Source: Sphingomonas sp. (GTDB lineage Bacteria; Pseudomonadota; Alphaproteobacteria; Sphingomonadales; Sphingomonadaceae). From it: DNA of 64,000 nucleotides. Every line of letters begins with the position of its first letter. Within the stretch, counting starts at the first letter, position 1. This document shows, piece after piece, positions 42,843-52,816 of this stretch. The notes beneath the pieces are model-generated. The model saw nothing but the letters and a program-made list of their open reading frames with translations, searched no databases and had not been told where the DNA came from. The stretch is taken from contig NZ_QFOB01000002.1 in assembly GCF_003248515.1 (NCBI RefSeq), positions 1-64,000 of the forward strand, in the 5' to 3' direction. The translations under genes were made by a program, and so were the position numbers.

Positions 42843-42898
42843 CGGTCAAAGCAGATAGCAGAGGCACCGCCCCCGGCAAGAAGCCTCAGCTTCATCAT
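42839..42898 (-). CDS. 19-aa leader ORF translationally coupled to cysK
   Basis: ATG 42898 is preceded by a near-perfect AAGGAGGAG ribosome site (42905-42913) 6 nt upstream. The frame encodes MMKLRLLAGGGASAICFDR and its TGA overlaps the cysK ATG. cysK itself has no separate strong ribosome site, so ribosomes ending the leader probably re-initiate on cysK. One cysteine codon sits four codons before the stop, so cysteine-dependent stalling is possible but unproven. Confidence 0.5.
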   Translation of the reverse strand: MMKLRLLAGGGASAICFDR

Positions 42899-43017
42899 CG
42901 AAAACTCCTCCTTTCGTCGCGCATCCGGCATGTTTTCATCGCATTCGCAGCAAAAATGTTGCGTTTGCGTGATAGGCGACTTGACGATCGTTGCGCGCCT
43001 CGCAAAGAGGGCCATCT

Positions 43018-43398
43018 ATGCGCAAGATCGTCCTCGCCCCCCTCGCCCTTTCCTTCATTCTCGCCGCCTGCGGCCAGCCCGAGACCATCACGGCCGGCGG
43101 CCCGAGCGATCCCGATGCGGAAAAGATCAAGGCCGCGCCGCCGGTGAAGCTGCCGCCCGCCATGCTGGCGAGCACGACCTATCGGTGCAAGGACAATACG
43201 GTCGTCTCGGTCGACTGGTTCAACGACGGCACGACCGCGAACATCAAGCCGAAGAAGGATGCCTCGCCCATCTCGCTGACCGCGCCGGCCCCCGGCCAGC
43301 CCTATGTGGGCAGCGATTATGAGGTGACCGGCACTGCCGACGCCAAGCAGATCACGGTCAAGGCTCCCGGCGGCAGCGCCCAGGCCTGCGACGCCTGA
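43018..43398 (+). CDS. MliC-like lysozyme inhibitor lipoprotein
   Basis: 126 aa. The signal ends in a lipobox (SFILAAC), making it a predicted lipoprotein with Cys18. The C-terminal part, YRCKDNTVVSVDWFNDGTTANIKP, matches the MliC/PliC fold; members bind and inhibit C-type lysozyme in the periplasm or outer membrane. ATG 43018 has AGAGG upstream; an earlier frame start at 42991 lacks a signal peptide. Divergent from cysK; a strong terminator follows. Confidence 0.8.
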   Translation: MRKIVLAPLALSFILAACGQPETITAGGPSDPDAEKIKAAPPVKLPPAMLASTTYRCKDNTVVSVDWFNDGTTANIKPKKDASPISLTAPAPGQPYVGSDYEVTGTADAKQITVKAPGGSAQACDA

Positions 43399-43423
43399 TC
43401 CTTCCGGACAGATGAAAACCACG

Positions 43424-43455
43424 AGGGCGGGGAGCGATCCCCGCCCTTTCTTTTT
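43424..43455 (+). terminator. Intrinsic terminator after the MliC-like gene
   Basis: AGGGCGGGGA (43424-43433) and TCCCCGCCCT (43438-43447) form a perfect 10-bp stem capped by GCGA, followed by TTCTTTTT. Classical rho-independent terminator. Confidence 0.93.
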
Positions 43456-43512
43456 GGCGCGTCTTTCTGGCTCACTACGGGACGAGCGACGTGCCCGGCC
43501 CGATGGACACTC

Positions 43513-43541
43513 TTGATCCCACGCCGTCCCACCGGGATAAT
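43513..43541 (+). promoter_or_regulatory. Sigma70-like promoter of the PEP-CTERM gene
   Basis: TTGATC (43513-43518) and GATAAT (43536-43541) are 17 nt apart, 50 nt before the start codon, directly after the preceding terminator. Four and five of six consensus bases match. Confidence 0.5.
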
Positions 43542-43590
43542 CCTCGCCTCGACTCCGTTCGTCCATGCCGTTTCGTAGGGGAGCGCGCTC

Positions 43591-44343
43591 ATGATGGGTC
43601 AGATCCGTTCGCAACTGTTTCGCGGCCTGCTTCCCGCGCTGGCCGCCTTTCTTCCGGCCGCCCCGCCGGCGGAGGCAACGGCATTCGGCACGATCCGCTT
43701 CGATCAGCCGAGCGGCACGGTGGAGCCGGGCGACAGCATAGAATTGAAGGTGACCTTCACGCTGGATGCCAATTCGGCGGCGATCATCATCAAGAATGGC
43801 GCGCTCATATCGGGCGGCTTTACCGATGCCGAGCTGCTCGCGAACGGCATCGATCCGTCTCGGGTCATCACGCAGGAACTGGGCCTCACCTATTCGTGCA
43901 ACGGCGAGACATTCGGCTTCTGCGCGTTCAAGCCCTACCGGTTCGAATCCCCGCCCTATCAGGGCCCCACCTATTTCCCGCCGACCGATTTCACGCTGAA
44001 CCCCGGAGAATCGATCACGGCGCTGGTGGGCACCTATATTCCCTATCCCGCCCCCATCGCGCCCGGCGTCTATACGCTCTATGATATCGGGGTGCTCGTG
44101 GCGGCGAGCGGCTACATCTCCTCGGGCGGCGGCCACCCCGTTTACACATATCTCCTGACATCCTCGATCGCGAACACCTGCCCCGATCAATCGGCCGACT
44201 GCGCCTTCACGCGCACCGTGGCTAGCGACACATCGCCCGTGCCCGAGCCCGCGAACTGGGCCGCGATGACGCTTGGCTTCGGCGCGCTGGGGCTGAGGTT
44301 GCGCCGCCGCCGGGCAATCCGGGTAACGACGCGCTCCGCCTGA
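43591..44343 (+). CDS. PEPxxWA-CTERM sorting-domain exported protein
   Basis: 250 aa. A signal peptide (about residues 1-29, ending EATA) leads into a beta-rich domain. The C-terminus has PEPANWA (218-224), a short hydrophobic helix and an RRRR cluster (238-241): the tripartite PEP-CTERM signal cut by exosortases. Nine further residues after the arginines are unusual. GGGGAG lies 9 nt before ATG 43591; ATG 43594 follows directly. The likely processing exosortase is encoded at 48.5 kb. The mature protein's function is unknown. Confidence 0.85.
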   Translation: MMGQIRSQLFRGLLPALAAFLPAAPPAEATAFGTIRFDQPSGTVEPGDSIELKVTFTLDANSAAIIIKNGALISGGFTDAELLANGIDPSRVITQELGLTYSCNGETFGFCAFKPYRFESPPYQGPTYFPPTDFTLNPGESITALVGTYIPYPAPIAPGVYTLYDIGVLVAASGYISSGGGHPVYTYLLTSSIANTCPDQSADCAFTRTVASDTSPVPEPANWAAMTLGFGALGLRLRRRRAIRVTTRSA

Positions 44344-44435
44344 TCCGCCTTCGTCGCCGCGAATCTGCGTTTCGATCGCGCCGGCGCGGCCATTCCCGCT
44401 GACAAGGGCGCGCGCCTCCGCTATCGGCCACGCCC

Positions 44436-46670
44436 ATGAGCAGCGCCGCCCCCGCCATCACGCCCGAAATCGTCGCCGAGCACGGCCTTTCCCCGGAAGA
44501 ATATGAGCGCGTGCTGGGCGCGCTGGGGCGCGAGCCCAATCTGGTGGAACTGGGCATCTTCTCGGTCATGTGGTCCGAGCATTGCAGCTACAAATCGAGC
44601 CGCCTTCACCTGAAGAAGCTGCCCACCACCGGCCCGCAGGTGATTTGCGGCCCGGGCGAGAATGCCGGCGTCGTCGATATCGGCGACGGGCAGGCCGCCA
44701 TCTTCAAGATGGAGAGCCACAATCACCCGAGCTACATCGAGCCCTATCAGGGCGCTGCCACGGGCGTGGGCGGCATCTTGCGCGACGTGTTCACGATGGG
44801 CGCGCGCCCGATCGCGAACCTGAATGCGTTGCGCTTCGGCAGGCCCGATCATCCCAAGATGCGCCATCTGATCGCGGGCGTGGTTCACGGCATTGGCGGC
44901 TACGGCAATTGCGTGGGCGTGCCCACCGTGGGCGGCGAGGTGAATTTCCACCCCGCTTACGATGGCAATATCCTCGTCAACGCGATGACGGTGGGCATCG
45001 CCGAGACGGACAAGATCTTCTATTCGGCCGCCTCCGGCGTGGGCAATCCGATCGTGTATGTCGGCTCCAAGACGGGCCGTGACGGCATCCACGGCGCGAC
45101 CATGGCCTCGGCCGATTTCGGCGAGGATTCGGACGAGAAGCGCCCAACGGTGCAGGTGGGCGACCCCTTCACCGAGAAGCTGCTGATCGAGGCGTGCCTG
45201 GAACTGATGGCCTCCGACGCGATCGTCGCCATCCAGGACATGGGCGCGGCGGGCCTCACCTCCTCCTCCGTCGAGATGGCATCGAAGGGCGGCGTCGGCA
45301 TCCGCCTTATCATGGACGACGTGCCCCAGCGCGAAACGGCCATGACCCCCTATGAGATGATGCTGTCGGAAAGCCAGGAGCGGATGCTCATGGTGCTGAA
45401 GCCCGGCCGCGAGGATTTCGCCAAGGCGATCTTCGAGAAGTGGGAACTCGATTTCGCCGTGATCGGCACCGTCACGGAAACCGGCCGGATGGAGCTCGTC
45501 TGGAAGGGCGAAACGGTGTGCGACATTCCGCTCGGCCCGCTGGCGGACGAAGCCCCGCTCTACGATCGCCCGCATGTGCCGACGCCCGCCCCCGCGCCGC
45601 TCGCCAACATTCCCGAATGCGGCGACGTCGCGGCCGATCTGCTGAAGCTGATGGGTTCGCCCGATATCGCCTCCCGCCGCTGGATCTGGGAGCAATATGA
45701 TACGCAGGTGGGCGGCGACACCGTGCAGCGCCCCGGCGGCGATGCGGCGGTCGTTCGCGTCCACGGCACGGGCAAGGCGCTAGCGATGACGACCGACTGC
45801 ACGCCGCGTTATTGCTTCGCCGATCCCGCGATGGGCGGCCGGCAGGCGGTGGCGGAAGCCTGGCGCAACCTGACGGCGGTGGGCGCCACCCCGCTCGCCA
45901 TCACCAACTGCCTGAATTTCGCCAACCCGCAGCGCCCGGAGATCATGGGCCAGATCGTGGGCGCGCTGGAAGGCATGAGCGATGCCTGCCGTGCGCTGGA
46001 TTTCCCGATCGTCTCAGGCAACGTCTCGCTCTACAACGAGAGCAAGGCCACCGGTGGCGGCTCCGCCATCCTGCCCACGCCAGCGATCGGCGCGATCGGC
46101 CTGCTCAAGGACTGGACGCGATCGGTGGGGATCGGTTTCCGCAATCCGGGCGACGTGATCCTGCTGGTCGGCGCGCGCAGGGGCGAACTGGGTCAGTCGC
46201 TATGGCTGCGCGAACTGCATGGCCGCGAGGAGGGCGCACCGCCCGCCGTGGACCTCGCGACGGAACGCAAGACGGGCGATTATGTGCGCAACGGCATCGA
46301 GCAGGGCTGGATCAGCGCGTGCCATGACGTGGCCGATGGCGGCCTGGCCGTGGCGCTGGCGGAGATGGCGCTGGCCGGCAATATCGGCGCATTGATCGAT
46401 GGGGCGGCCCCCTTCGGCTTGGCCGGCTCCTTCTTCGCCGAGGATCAGGGCCTGTATGTGGTCACGGTCGACGATCATGCCCTGCTGGGCTTCCTCGCCG
46501 GGGCGAAAGCCGCCGGGATCGAGGCCGAGCCGATCGGCCGGACCACGGCGGGCCGCCGCCTGATCTTCGAGCTGGAATGCGGGGATTATTGCGTGGGGAT
46601 GGATGCGCTGCGCACCGCGCATGAAGGCTTCTTCCCCAGGCTGATGGGCGCGGACGCCACGCTCGCCTGA
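44436..46670 (+). CDS. purL: Phosphoribosylformylglycinamidine synthase subunit PurL
   Basis: 744 aa, the small form that acts with separate PurS and PurQ. MWSEHCSYKSSRLHLKKLP, FKMESHNHPSYIEPYQGAATGVGGI and DMGAAGLTSSSVEMA are diagnostic. It makes formylglycinamidine ribonucleotide in purine synthesis. purS and purQ are not in the window. It lies between the PEP-CTERM gene and the exosortase module, converging on the latter. Confidence 0.97.
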   Translation: MSSAAPAITPEIVAEHGLSPEEYERVLGALGREPNLVELGIFSVMWSEHCSYKSSRLHLKKLPTTGPQVICGPGENAGVVDIGDGQAAIFKMESHNHPSYIEPYQGAATGVGGILRDVFTMGARPIANLNALRFGRPDHPKMRHLIAGVVHGIGGYGNCVGVPTVGGEVNFHPAYDGNILVNAMTVGIAETDKIFYSAASGVGNPIVYVGSKTGRDGIHGATMASADFGEDSDEKRPTVQVGDPFTEKLLIEACLELMASDAIVAIQDMGAAGLTSSSVEMASKGGVGIRLIMDDVPQRETAMTPYEMMLSESQERMLMVLKPGREDFAKAIFEKWELDFAVIGTVTETGRMELVWKGETVCDIPLGPLADEAPLYDRPHVPTPAPAPLANIPECGDVAADLLKLMGSPDIASRRWIWEQYDTQVGGDTVQRPGGDAAVVRVHGTGKALAMTTDCTPRYCFADPAMGGRQAVAEAWRNLTAVGATPLAITNCLNFANPQRPEIMGQIVGALEGMSDACRALDFPIVSGNVSLYNESKATGGGSAILPTPAIGAIGLLKDWTRSVGIGFRNPGDVILLVGARRGELGQSLWLRELHGREEGAPPAVDLATERKTGDYVRNGIEQGWISACHDVADGGLAVALAEMALAGNIGALIDGAAPFGLAGSFFAEDQGLYVVTVDDHALLGFLAGAKAAGIEAEPIGRTTAGRRLIFELECGDYCVGMDALRTAHEGFFPRLMGADATLA

Positions 46671-46672
46671 GC

Positions 46673-46705
46673 AAAAAAAGGCCGGACCGCGTGGGCGATC
46701 CGGCC
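46673..46705 (-). terminator. Intrinsic terminator of the exosortase/eps gene run
   Basis: In the minus direction GGCCGGA (46705-46699) pairs with TCCGGCC (46686-46680) and is followed by seven T (the A-run at 46673-46679). It ends the minus-strand run after the PPIase gene; the purL stop is directly adjacent. Confidence 0.85.
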
Positions 46706-46707
46706 GT

Positions 46708-46737
46708 GCGACACAAGATGGGGCGACACAAGATGGG
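46708..46737. repeat. 15-bp perfect tandem duplication
   Basis: GCGACACAAGATGGG occurs twice back to back (46708-46722, 46723-46737) in the short gap between the terminator and the PPIase stop codon. Probably a recent slippage event with no coding effect. Confidence 0.8.
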
Positions 46738-46769
46738 GCAGCCCGAAGCGGGCCACCCCTCTGTGATCG

Positions 46770-47687
46770 TCAGGGCTTTGCAGGCTCGGCCGCGCCCGGA
46801 GTGCCGGTGGGCGCACCGGACACCATCGGCGGCACATTCGAGGGTGCGCCCTTGGCCGGAGCACCGAAGCCGTTCTGGTAGCTGATCTTCGCGCCGGCCT
46901 TCAGCGCCTCGATCTGCTTGGTCAGCAGTTCGCCGAACTTCTCCTGGCGCCACGCATTGACCGCGGCCGGCTTCGCCTTCGCCTCGTCCACCGGCAGCGG
47001 GCGGCGCGAGAGGATGACGTTCACGGTGATGAAGCCCGGCTGCGGGATCACGAACGGCTCGCCCTGGGGCAGGCTGTCGATCTTCTTCATGATGTCGGTC
47101 GGCACGCTGCCCGTATCCAGGCCCACCTGCGAACGTTCGAACTTGATGCCCATGCCTGTGAGCGTCTGGCCCACGGCATCCAGCGTGTGATCCTTTTCCA
47201 GCGTCTTCAGCTTCTGGAGATCGGGCTGCGTCGGGAAGCGGATCTGATCCAGCGAGAGCTGCTGCCGCTGGCCGAACACATTGGCGTGCTGCGCCATGAA
47301 GTTCGAAATGTCGATGGTGCTGGGCACGGGAACAGCCGTCAGCTGCTGTTTGGCATAAAGCTGGACGAGGAGCAGTTCGTCCGCGCGGCGCTTCTGCGTC
47401 TGATATTCGGGCGTCTTGTCGATGCCCTTCTCCGTCGCGGCATCCACGAGCAGCTTGCGCTCGATGATCCGCTGGAGCAGCTCGCGCTGCACCGTCTTCT
47501 TGTCCGCCGATGCCGGAATGTTCGACGCCTGCAATTCGGCGTTGATCTCCTGGAGCGTGACTTCCTTGCCGTTGACGACAGCGGCGACCTGGCCGGAAGG
47601 CGCATCCTTGCTGCACCCCGTAATGGCCGCCGTCGTCGCAAGCAGCCCGCCAACCGCGATGACCTTAATGTTCCTCAACTCATACAT
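46770..47687 (-). CDS. epsD: EpsD-like peptidyl-prolyl isomerase lipoprotein
   Basis: 305 aa. The N-terminus is a lipoprotein signal ending ITGCSKDAP. The following SurA/PpiC-like chaperone part (VAAVVNGKEVTLQEINAEL, LQRIIERKLLVDAA) and a C-terminal rotamase-like region match the EpsD family found with exosortase and exopolysaccharide genes. A Pro/Gly/Ala-rich tail closes the protein. ATG 47687 has AAAGG unusually close; no other start fits the signal peptide. Last gene of the run. Confidence 0.78.
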   Translation of the reverse strand: MYELRNIKVIAVGGLLATTAAITGCSKDAPSGQVAAVVNGKEVTLQEINAELQASNIPASADKKTVQRELLQRIIERKLLVDAATEKGIDKTPEYQTQKRRADELLLVQLYAKQQLTAVPVPSTIDISNFMAQHANVFGQRQQLSLDQIRFPTQPDLQKLKTLEKDHTLDAVGQTLTGMGIKFERSQVGLDTGSVPTDIMKKIDSLPQGEPFVIPQPGFITVNVILSRRPLPVDEAKAKPAAVNAWRQEKFGELLTKQIEALKAGAKISYQNGFGAPAKGAPSNVPPMVSGAPTGTPGAAEPAKP

Positions 47688-47758
47688 TCCTTTTTCTAGG
47701 ATGCCTTTTCCGGAATCGAGACGATGCCCCCCGGCCCGATCGGGATGACGATACAGCA

Positions 47759-48481
47759 TCAGGCGACGCCCGAACCCAATAACTGGCGGCGCCCGAGGGG
47801 GCCGACCGTATCGAGCATGGCGCGCGCGAAGGTTTCCAGAGCGACGCGCGCGGGCGCGACCTGATCGACGAGGGTGGAGAGACGGACGAGCAGGCCATCC
47901 GGCACCGATCCCTTGAGATTGCTCTCCATGATGGCGATGCGCTGGCTGGTCCAGCTCGTGGGCAGGTCGTCCGCGATGCGCGTCCAGTACATCACCTGTT
48001 CCACGCGGGTATCGCCCGTGGCGGTGAATGCCCGCACGGGAATCTCCCGCCCACCGCCGATGGCCAAGGTTTCCGTCCTCGTCCGGCTCAAGCGGAAGCC
48101 GCTGGCGGGATAGCAGATTTCGGGCCGATGCACCTGGAGCATGCCGCCCTGGCTGCTGCCATAGGCCATGACGAGCATGATCGGCGGATGCTTCTCGCTC
48201 ACATAGGCCCGCGTTACCTGTTGATCGTAGAGCAGCCGCGCCAGATCATCCGGTGGCGGCAGGACGATCCCGCTCGCCATCTCGAAGCGCCAGTCACCGA
48301 TCACATCGGGGGCCAGTTTCTCCAGCCTGCCGGTCGGTATGCTCGCCAGGCGGCGGCGCGGCATCCGCGCATAGGTAGTCCCGGCCACGGCGAGGCAGGC
48401 GCCCCCGATCAGCAGATCGCGGCGCGACGGCACGAAGGATGGCTTGGCCGGGGGCTGATCGCTCGCGTCCATATCGCTCAT
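47759..48481 (-). CDS. epsI: EpsI family exosortase-associated protein
   Basis: 240 aa with a twin-arginine-like N-terminus (PSRRDLLIGGACLAVAG). The EpsI core is visible in IGDWRFE, MLVMAYGSSQGGMLQVHRPEICYPASGF and QVMYWTRI. EpsI proteins accompany exosortases, sometimes as a fused domain; their exact role is unknown. Its start overlaps the exosortase stop by four bases. Confidence 0.85.
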   Translation of the reverse strand: MSDMDASDQPPAKPSFVPSRRDLLIGGACLAVAGTTYARMPRRRLASIPTGRLEKLAPDVIGDWRFEMASGIVLPPPDDLARLLYDQQVTRAYVSEKHPPIMLVMAYGSSQGGMLQVHRPEICYPASGFRLSRTRTETLAIGGGREIPVRAFTATGDTRVEQVMYWTRIADDLPTSWTSQRIAIMESNLKGSVPDGLLVRLSTLVDQVAPARVALETFARAMLDTVGPLGRRQLLGSGVA

Positions 48482-49395
48482 GCCTCCCCCGTCCGCGAGA
48501 GCCGGCGGCGGATCGGGCTCGCCAGCGTATCGATCGCGAAGATACCGAGAAGCGCCACGGTGAACATGGTCATGCCGGCAAATCCGTGAAGGAAGCCCTG
48601 CGCCGCCGCATCGCCGAAGAAATAGGTGATGAGGATCAGCAGCAGCACGCGCACGAAATTGGCGAGGATCGCCACGGGCACGATCGCCACCATCAGCACA
48701 ACCGCATAGCGCCAGTTCGCATTGTGGCGGATGTAGATGTAAAACAGGCCGATCGCCGACAGGCTGATGATCGAATTCAGCCCCGCGCAGGCCGCCGCGA
48801 CGAGAATGTCATACTGATCCACCTGGATGATCACGCCGGTGCGCGATACCGACATGCCGAACATGCTGAGCAGGTTCACCGCCTCCCGCGAGATGCCGAG
48901 CTTCAGAGGCTGGGTGACGGCGGCCACGAGCGAATCGGGTGGCGGAAACAGGAAAGCGAAATAGAGGATGGGGAACCACAGCACGCGCATCGCGCGCAGC
49001 CCGATGCAGGCATAGGTGATCGTCACCGTCACCGCATAAAGGGCGAAGCCTTCCATCTCGATCGTGCCGCTGATCCGGCCGAGCGCATAGATGGTCAGCG
49101 TGACGAACAGGCCGAGCGCCACCAACGCCGGCGATCCGGGACGGGCGAGCGGCAGGAACGCGGGCCGCATGCGCAGCACCAGCCATATGCCGGTGGCCAG
49201 CACGACCGGGCCGTGCGCGCCCTGCTCCGTCGACCACGTATCCCGCGCGACGGACAGCAGGGTGGGAATGATGAGCGCGGCCAGCCCCAGCAGCAGCAGC
49301 CAGTGTTCGGCGGCGAAAGCACCGATACGCGCGCCATTGCCCGACGCTGCGGGCCGTGTCGCCACCGCGGAAATATCAGACATGTCGCGGCTCAT
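48478..49395 (-). CDS. xrtV: Exosortase (XrtV-type likely)
   Basis: 305 aa with about eight transmembrane helices. The cysteine-protease-like triad is in place: Cys203 in AAACAGLNS, Arg249 in ANFVRV and His270 in FLHGFAG. Exosortases cleave PEP-CTERM proteins at the membrane and pass them to surface polysaccharide. The XrtV label is inferred from the PEPxxWA form of the signal at 44.3 kb and the sphingomonad context. ATG 49383 is an alternative start. Confidence 0.88.
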   Translation of the reverse strand: MSRDMSDISAVATRPAASGNGARIGAFAAEHWLLLLGLAALIIPTLLSVARDTWSTEQGAHGPVVLATGIWLVLRMRPAFLPLARPGSPALVALGLFVTLTIYALGRISGTIEMEGFALYAVTVTITYACIGLRAMRVLWFPILYFAFLFPPPDSLVAAVTQPLKLGISREAVNLLSMFGMSVSRTGVIIQVDQYDILVAAACAGLNSIISLSAIGLFYIYIRHNANWRYAVVLMVAIVPVAILANFVRVLLLILITYFFGDAAAQGFLHGFAGMTMFTVALLGIFAIDTLASPIRRRLSRTGEA

Positions 49396-49611
49396 CCTGC
49401 CGGCGGGCTCCGTCGGTCATGAAGGATCACATGCCATGAATTCGACGACCACCATCATTTCGGGCCGTGAACGGGAACGTCCGGCACCATGCCCCGGTCC
49501 GCCTCTAGCCTCGCCATCCTAATTTTGTCTTCCGTCATATTGTGGATATCTCTTCCCGCGATCCGCCGCATACCGCAAGCGTTTACGCATTTCCGGATCG
49601 CGTCCGGGCGC
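49396..49611. other. 216-base gap before the exosortase gene
   Basis: Relatively AT-rich between 49520 and 49560. Contains TGTGGATAT (49541-49549), one base off a DnaA box. Probably the promoter region for exosortase-epsI-epsD, though no clear -35/-10 pair was found. Confidence 0.35.
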
Positions 49612-51123
49612 TCAGGCAACGGCCACGGGGATGGGAGCCGGTTCCTCGCGCCGGATCTGCGGCGGCCGCGCCACCGCCGCGCGCCGCGTGCCGAGCGCCG
49701 ACGAAATCGCCATGACGATGTAGAAGATCATGCTGCCCTTGCCGCCGAAACCGGACGTGAAGGCGGTGACGGCCGTGAACAGGGAAACGGCGAACACCAC
49801 GGCGCCCACCTGCACCAGGCCGGGCGTTTTCTGCAGTCTTTTGCGGATGGCGAGCATCCTGAGGGCCGTGCCGAAAAAGCAGACGATCATGATGATGATG
49901 CCGCCGATTCCCGCCGTGAGGCCGTAGAAGACATAGGCGTTGACGAAATCGATGATTCCTTCGCCCTGCCGGATGTCCGCCAGCGCGATCTTGGCCTCGG
50001 CCGAGCTCGTCCCTGTCCACGGATGCTTGCGTATCTCCTCCATCCCGCGCCGGAGGAGCAGCGCGCGATAATCGGTCGAATCGACAGAGGAGCCGGAAAC
50101 ACCGAGCCGATCCGCGAGTCGCGGCGAGAATTGGGCGGCCGAAAGGGCCATGAGCCCAAGGCCGACGATCCCCGCAAGCTTCACGATCATCGCGCCGTAG
50201 CGCTTCCGGTAGAAATCATAAGCGAGCACGCCCAGCACCAGCGAAAGGATCGCGGAACGCGCATTGGCGGCATAGAGGCCGGCCAGCATCACCATCAGCC
50301 CGATGAGGCGGGACTGCCGGTTCTTGAAGATATCGTGCGAGGCGAGCATGGCGAGGAAGGCGATTGCGAGGAAGAGCCCGAAGCTCGTCGATTCCTCGAA
50401 GGAGGTGGAGGCGCGCAGGCTGCCCGCGCGCTGCTTGCTGTAGGCGCTGATGCCGACGACCGACCCCAGATGCTGCGAGATCAGATCATAGGGCAGGAAC
50501 TTGAAGCGCAGCTCATAGACCGCCTCGCACGACAGGACGAAGCCGGCAAAGGCGATGGTGAACATCAGCCGGCGAATGTCGCTTGGCTGCCGCAGCGAGC
50601 GGCTGACGACGAAATAGGGCAGGATCAGCACGACCACGGTGCCGAAAAGCGAGCGCAGCGTGCTCGTCACGTTCATGCCACGCGCCTGAATCAGTTCCAG
50701 CGTGATGATGAGCACGAAGAACAGATCGAACCAGCCGACAGGCAGGCGCGCGCGCGACCGGCGGATCTGGACGGCGATGATGAGGCCGATGCCCGCGAAC
50801 AGCCATTTGTCGAACGTGAGCAGATACATCGAGCCGAGATTCATCTCGAGCTGCGCCGTCGGTGTCATCAGCACCGTCAGCACATAAAGGCACGCCGCCT
50901 CCGCCGTGGTGCGGGACAAAGTGGGGATGAGGATGCAGATCAGCGCCCAGTAAAGCCAGATCGACGGGAACAGCACGCCCGTCACGAACAGGCCCACCGT
51001 GATCGGCAGCAGGCGCTGCATGATCCAGTTCGCTTCGGACTTGTGCACCAGCTTCGTGAAAGCGAATCCGTAGATCGTCAGGAGCGTGCCGATCTTTATC
51101 GAAATCCAGATCAACGAAAACAT
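49612..51123 (-). CDS. O-antigen ligase/polymerase-like (Wzy_C) membrane protein
   Basis: 503 aa with about ten to twelve transmembrane helices and a larger periplasmic loop (about residues 335-400) holding ADRLGVSGSSVDSTDYR and RKHPWTGTSSAEAK, the usual H/P-W-containing Wzy_C region. Such proteins polymerise or ligate lipid-linked polysaccharide in the periplasm. It opens the minus-strand run with exosortase, epsI and epsD, 216 bases upstream of the exosortase. Confidence 0.8.
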   Translation of the reverse strand: MFSLIWISIKIGTLLTIYGFAFTKLVHKSEANWIMQRLLPITVGLFVTGVLFPSIWLYWALICILIPTLSRTTAEAACLYVLTVLMTPTAQLEMNLGSMYLLTFDKWLFAGIGLIIAVQIRRSRARLPVGWFDLFFVLIITLELIQARGMNVTSTLRSLFGTVVVLILPYFVVSRSLRQPSDIRRLMFTIAFAGFVLSCEAVYELRFKFLPYDLISQHLGSVVGISAYSKQRAGSLRASTSFEESTSFGLFLAIAFLAMLASHDIFKNRQSRLIGLMVMLAGLYAANARSAILSLVLGVLAYDFYRKRYGAMIVKLAGIVGLGLMALSAAQFSPRLADRLGVSGSSVDSTDYRALLLRRGMEEIRKHPWTGTSSAEAKIALADIRQGEGIIDFVNAYVFYGLTAGIGGIIIMIVCFFGTALRMLAIRKRLQKTPGLVQVGAVVFAVSLFTAVTAFTSGFGGKGSMIFYIVMAISSALGTRRAAVARPPQIRREEPAPIPVAVA

Positions 51124-51272
51124 AAGCGCCCCATCGACGGCAACATGACAACCCGCCGCGCGGCCGGCTTAGCAGCGCCCCTCCGCCATGGCGAGCATGC
51201 GCGACGGGCGGCTGCGATTGATTCCGCTCCTAGATCCCCCATCTTAACGAACCATTCGAGAGGAGACCGGCG

Positions 51273-51818
51273 GTGGCCGAACAAGTCGCGACATTGGCAG
51301 GCGGGTGTTTCTGGTGCGTGGAAGCGGTGTTCAACGATGTCGCCGGCGTGTCCCACGTCGAAAGCGGCTATATCGGCGGCGGCCTTCCGAACCCGACCTA
51401 CAAGCAGGTATGCGGCGGCGATACCGGCCATGCCGAGGCGATCCGGGTGCGCTTCGATCCGGACGTGATCGATTATGCGACGCTGCTCGACATTTTCTTC
51501 CACACCCATGATCCGACGCAGCTCAACCGGCAGGGCAACGATATCGGCACCCAATATCGATCGGCCATCTTCCCCCATTCGCCCGAGCAGGAAGCCGAGG
51601 CGAAGGCCGCGAAGGAGCGTGCCCAGCCCGACTGGCCCGCGCCGATCGTGACGACGATCGAGCCGGACGCGCCCTGGTATCCGGCCGAGGATTATCATCA
51701 GGCCTATTGGGAGAGCGAAGGCCAGCGCAATCCCTATTGCCTCGCCACGATCCCGCCCAAGCTGGCGAAGCTTCGCAAAAGCTATCAGGCGCGGCTGAAG
51801 GCCGGCGCGGCGGCCTGA
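51273..51818 (+). CDS. msrA: Peptide-methionine (S)-S-oxide reductase
   Basis: 181 aa. GGCFWCVEAVFNDV holds the catalytic cysteine (Cys12); GYIGGGLPNPTYKQVCGGDTGHAEAI and HTHDPTQLNRQGNDIGTQYRS are family motifs. Repairs methionine-S-sulfoxide in proteins. GTG 51273 is preceded by AGGAG at -9. Divergent from the polymerase-like gene. Confidence 0.95.
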   Translation: MAEQVATLAGGCFWCVEAVFNDVAGVSHVESGYIGGGLPNPTYKQVCGGDTGHAEAIRVRFDPDVIDYATLLDIFFHTHDPTQLNRQGNDIGTQYRSAIFPHSPEQEAEAKAAKERAQPDWPAPIVTTIEPDAPWYPAEDYHQAYWESEGQRNPYCLATIPPKLAKLRKSYQARLKAGAAA

Positions 51819-51830
51819 GGCGCCCCGGCG

Positions 51831-52769
<939 letters not shown>

Positions 52770-52816
52770 GCGGGGCCGGTATCAGCCCGGCGGCACGGCA
52801 GGCAAGCGGGCCGGCC

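Noticed and set aside
49435..49522. Short plus-strand frame in the exosortase upstream gap
   Set aside because: No ribosome site and proline-rich random-looking sequence.
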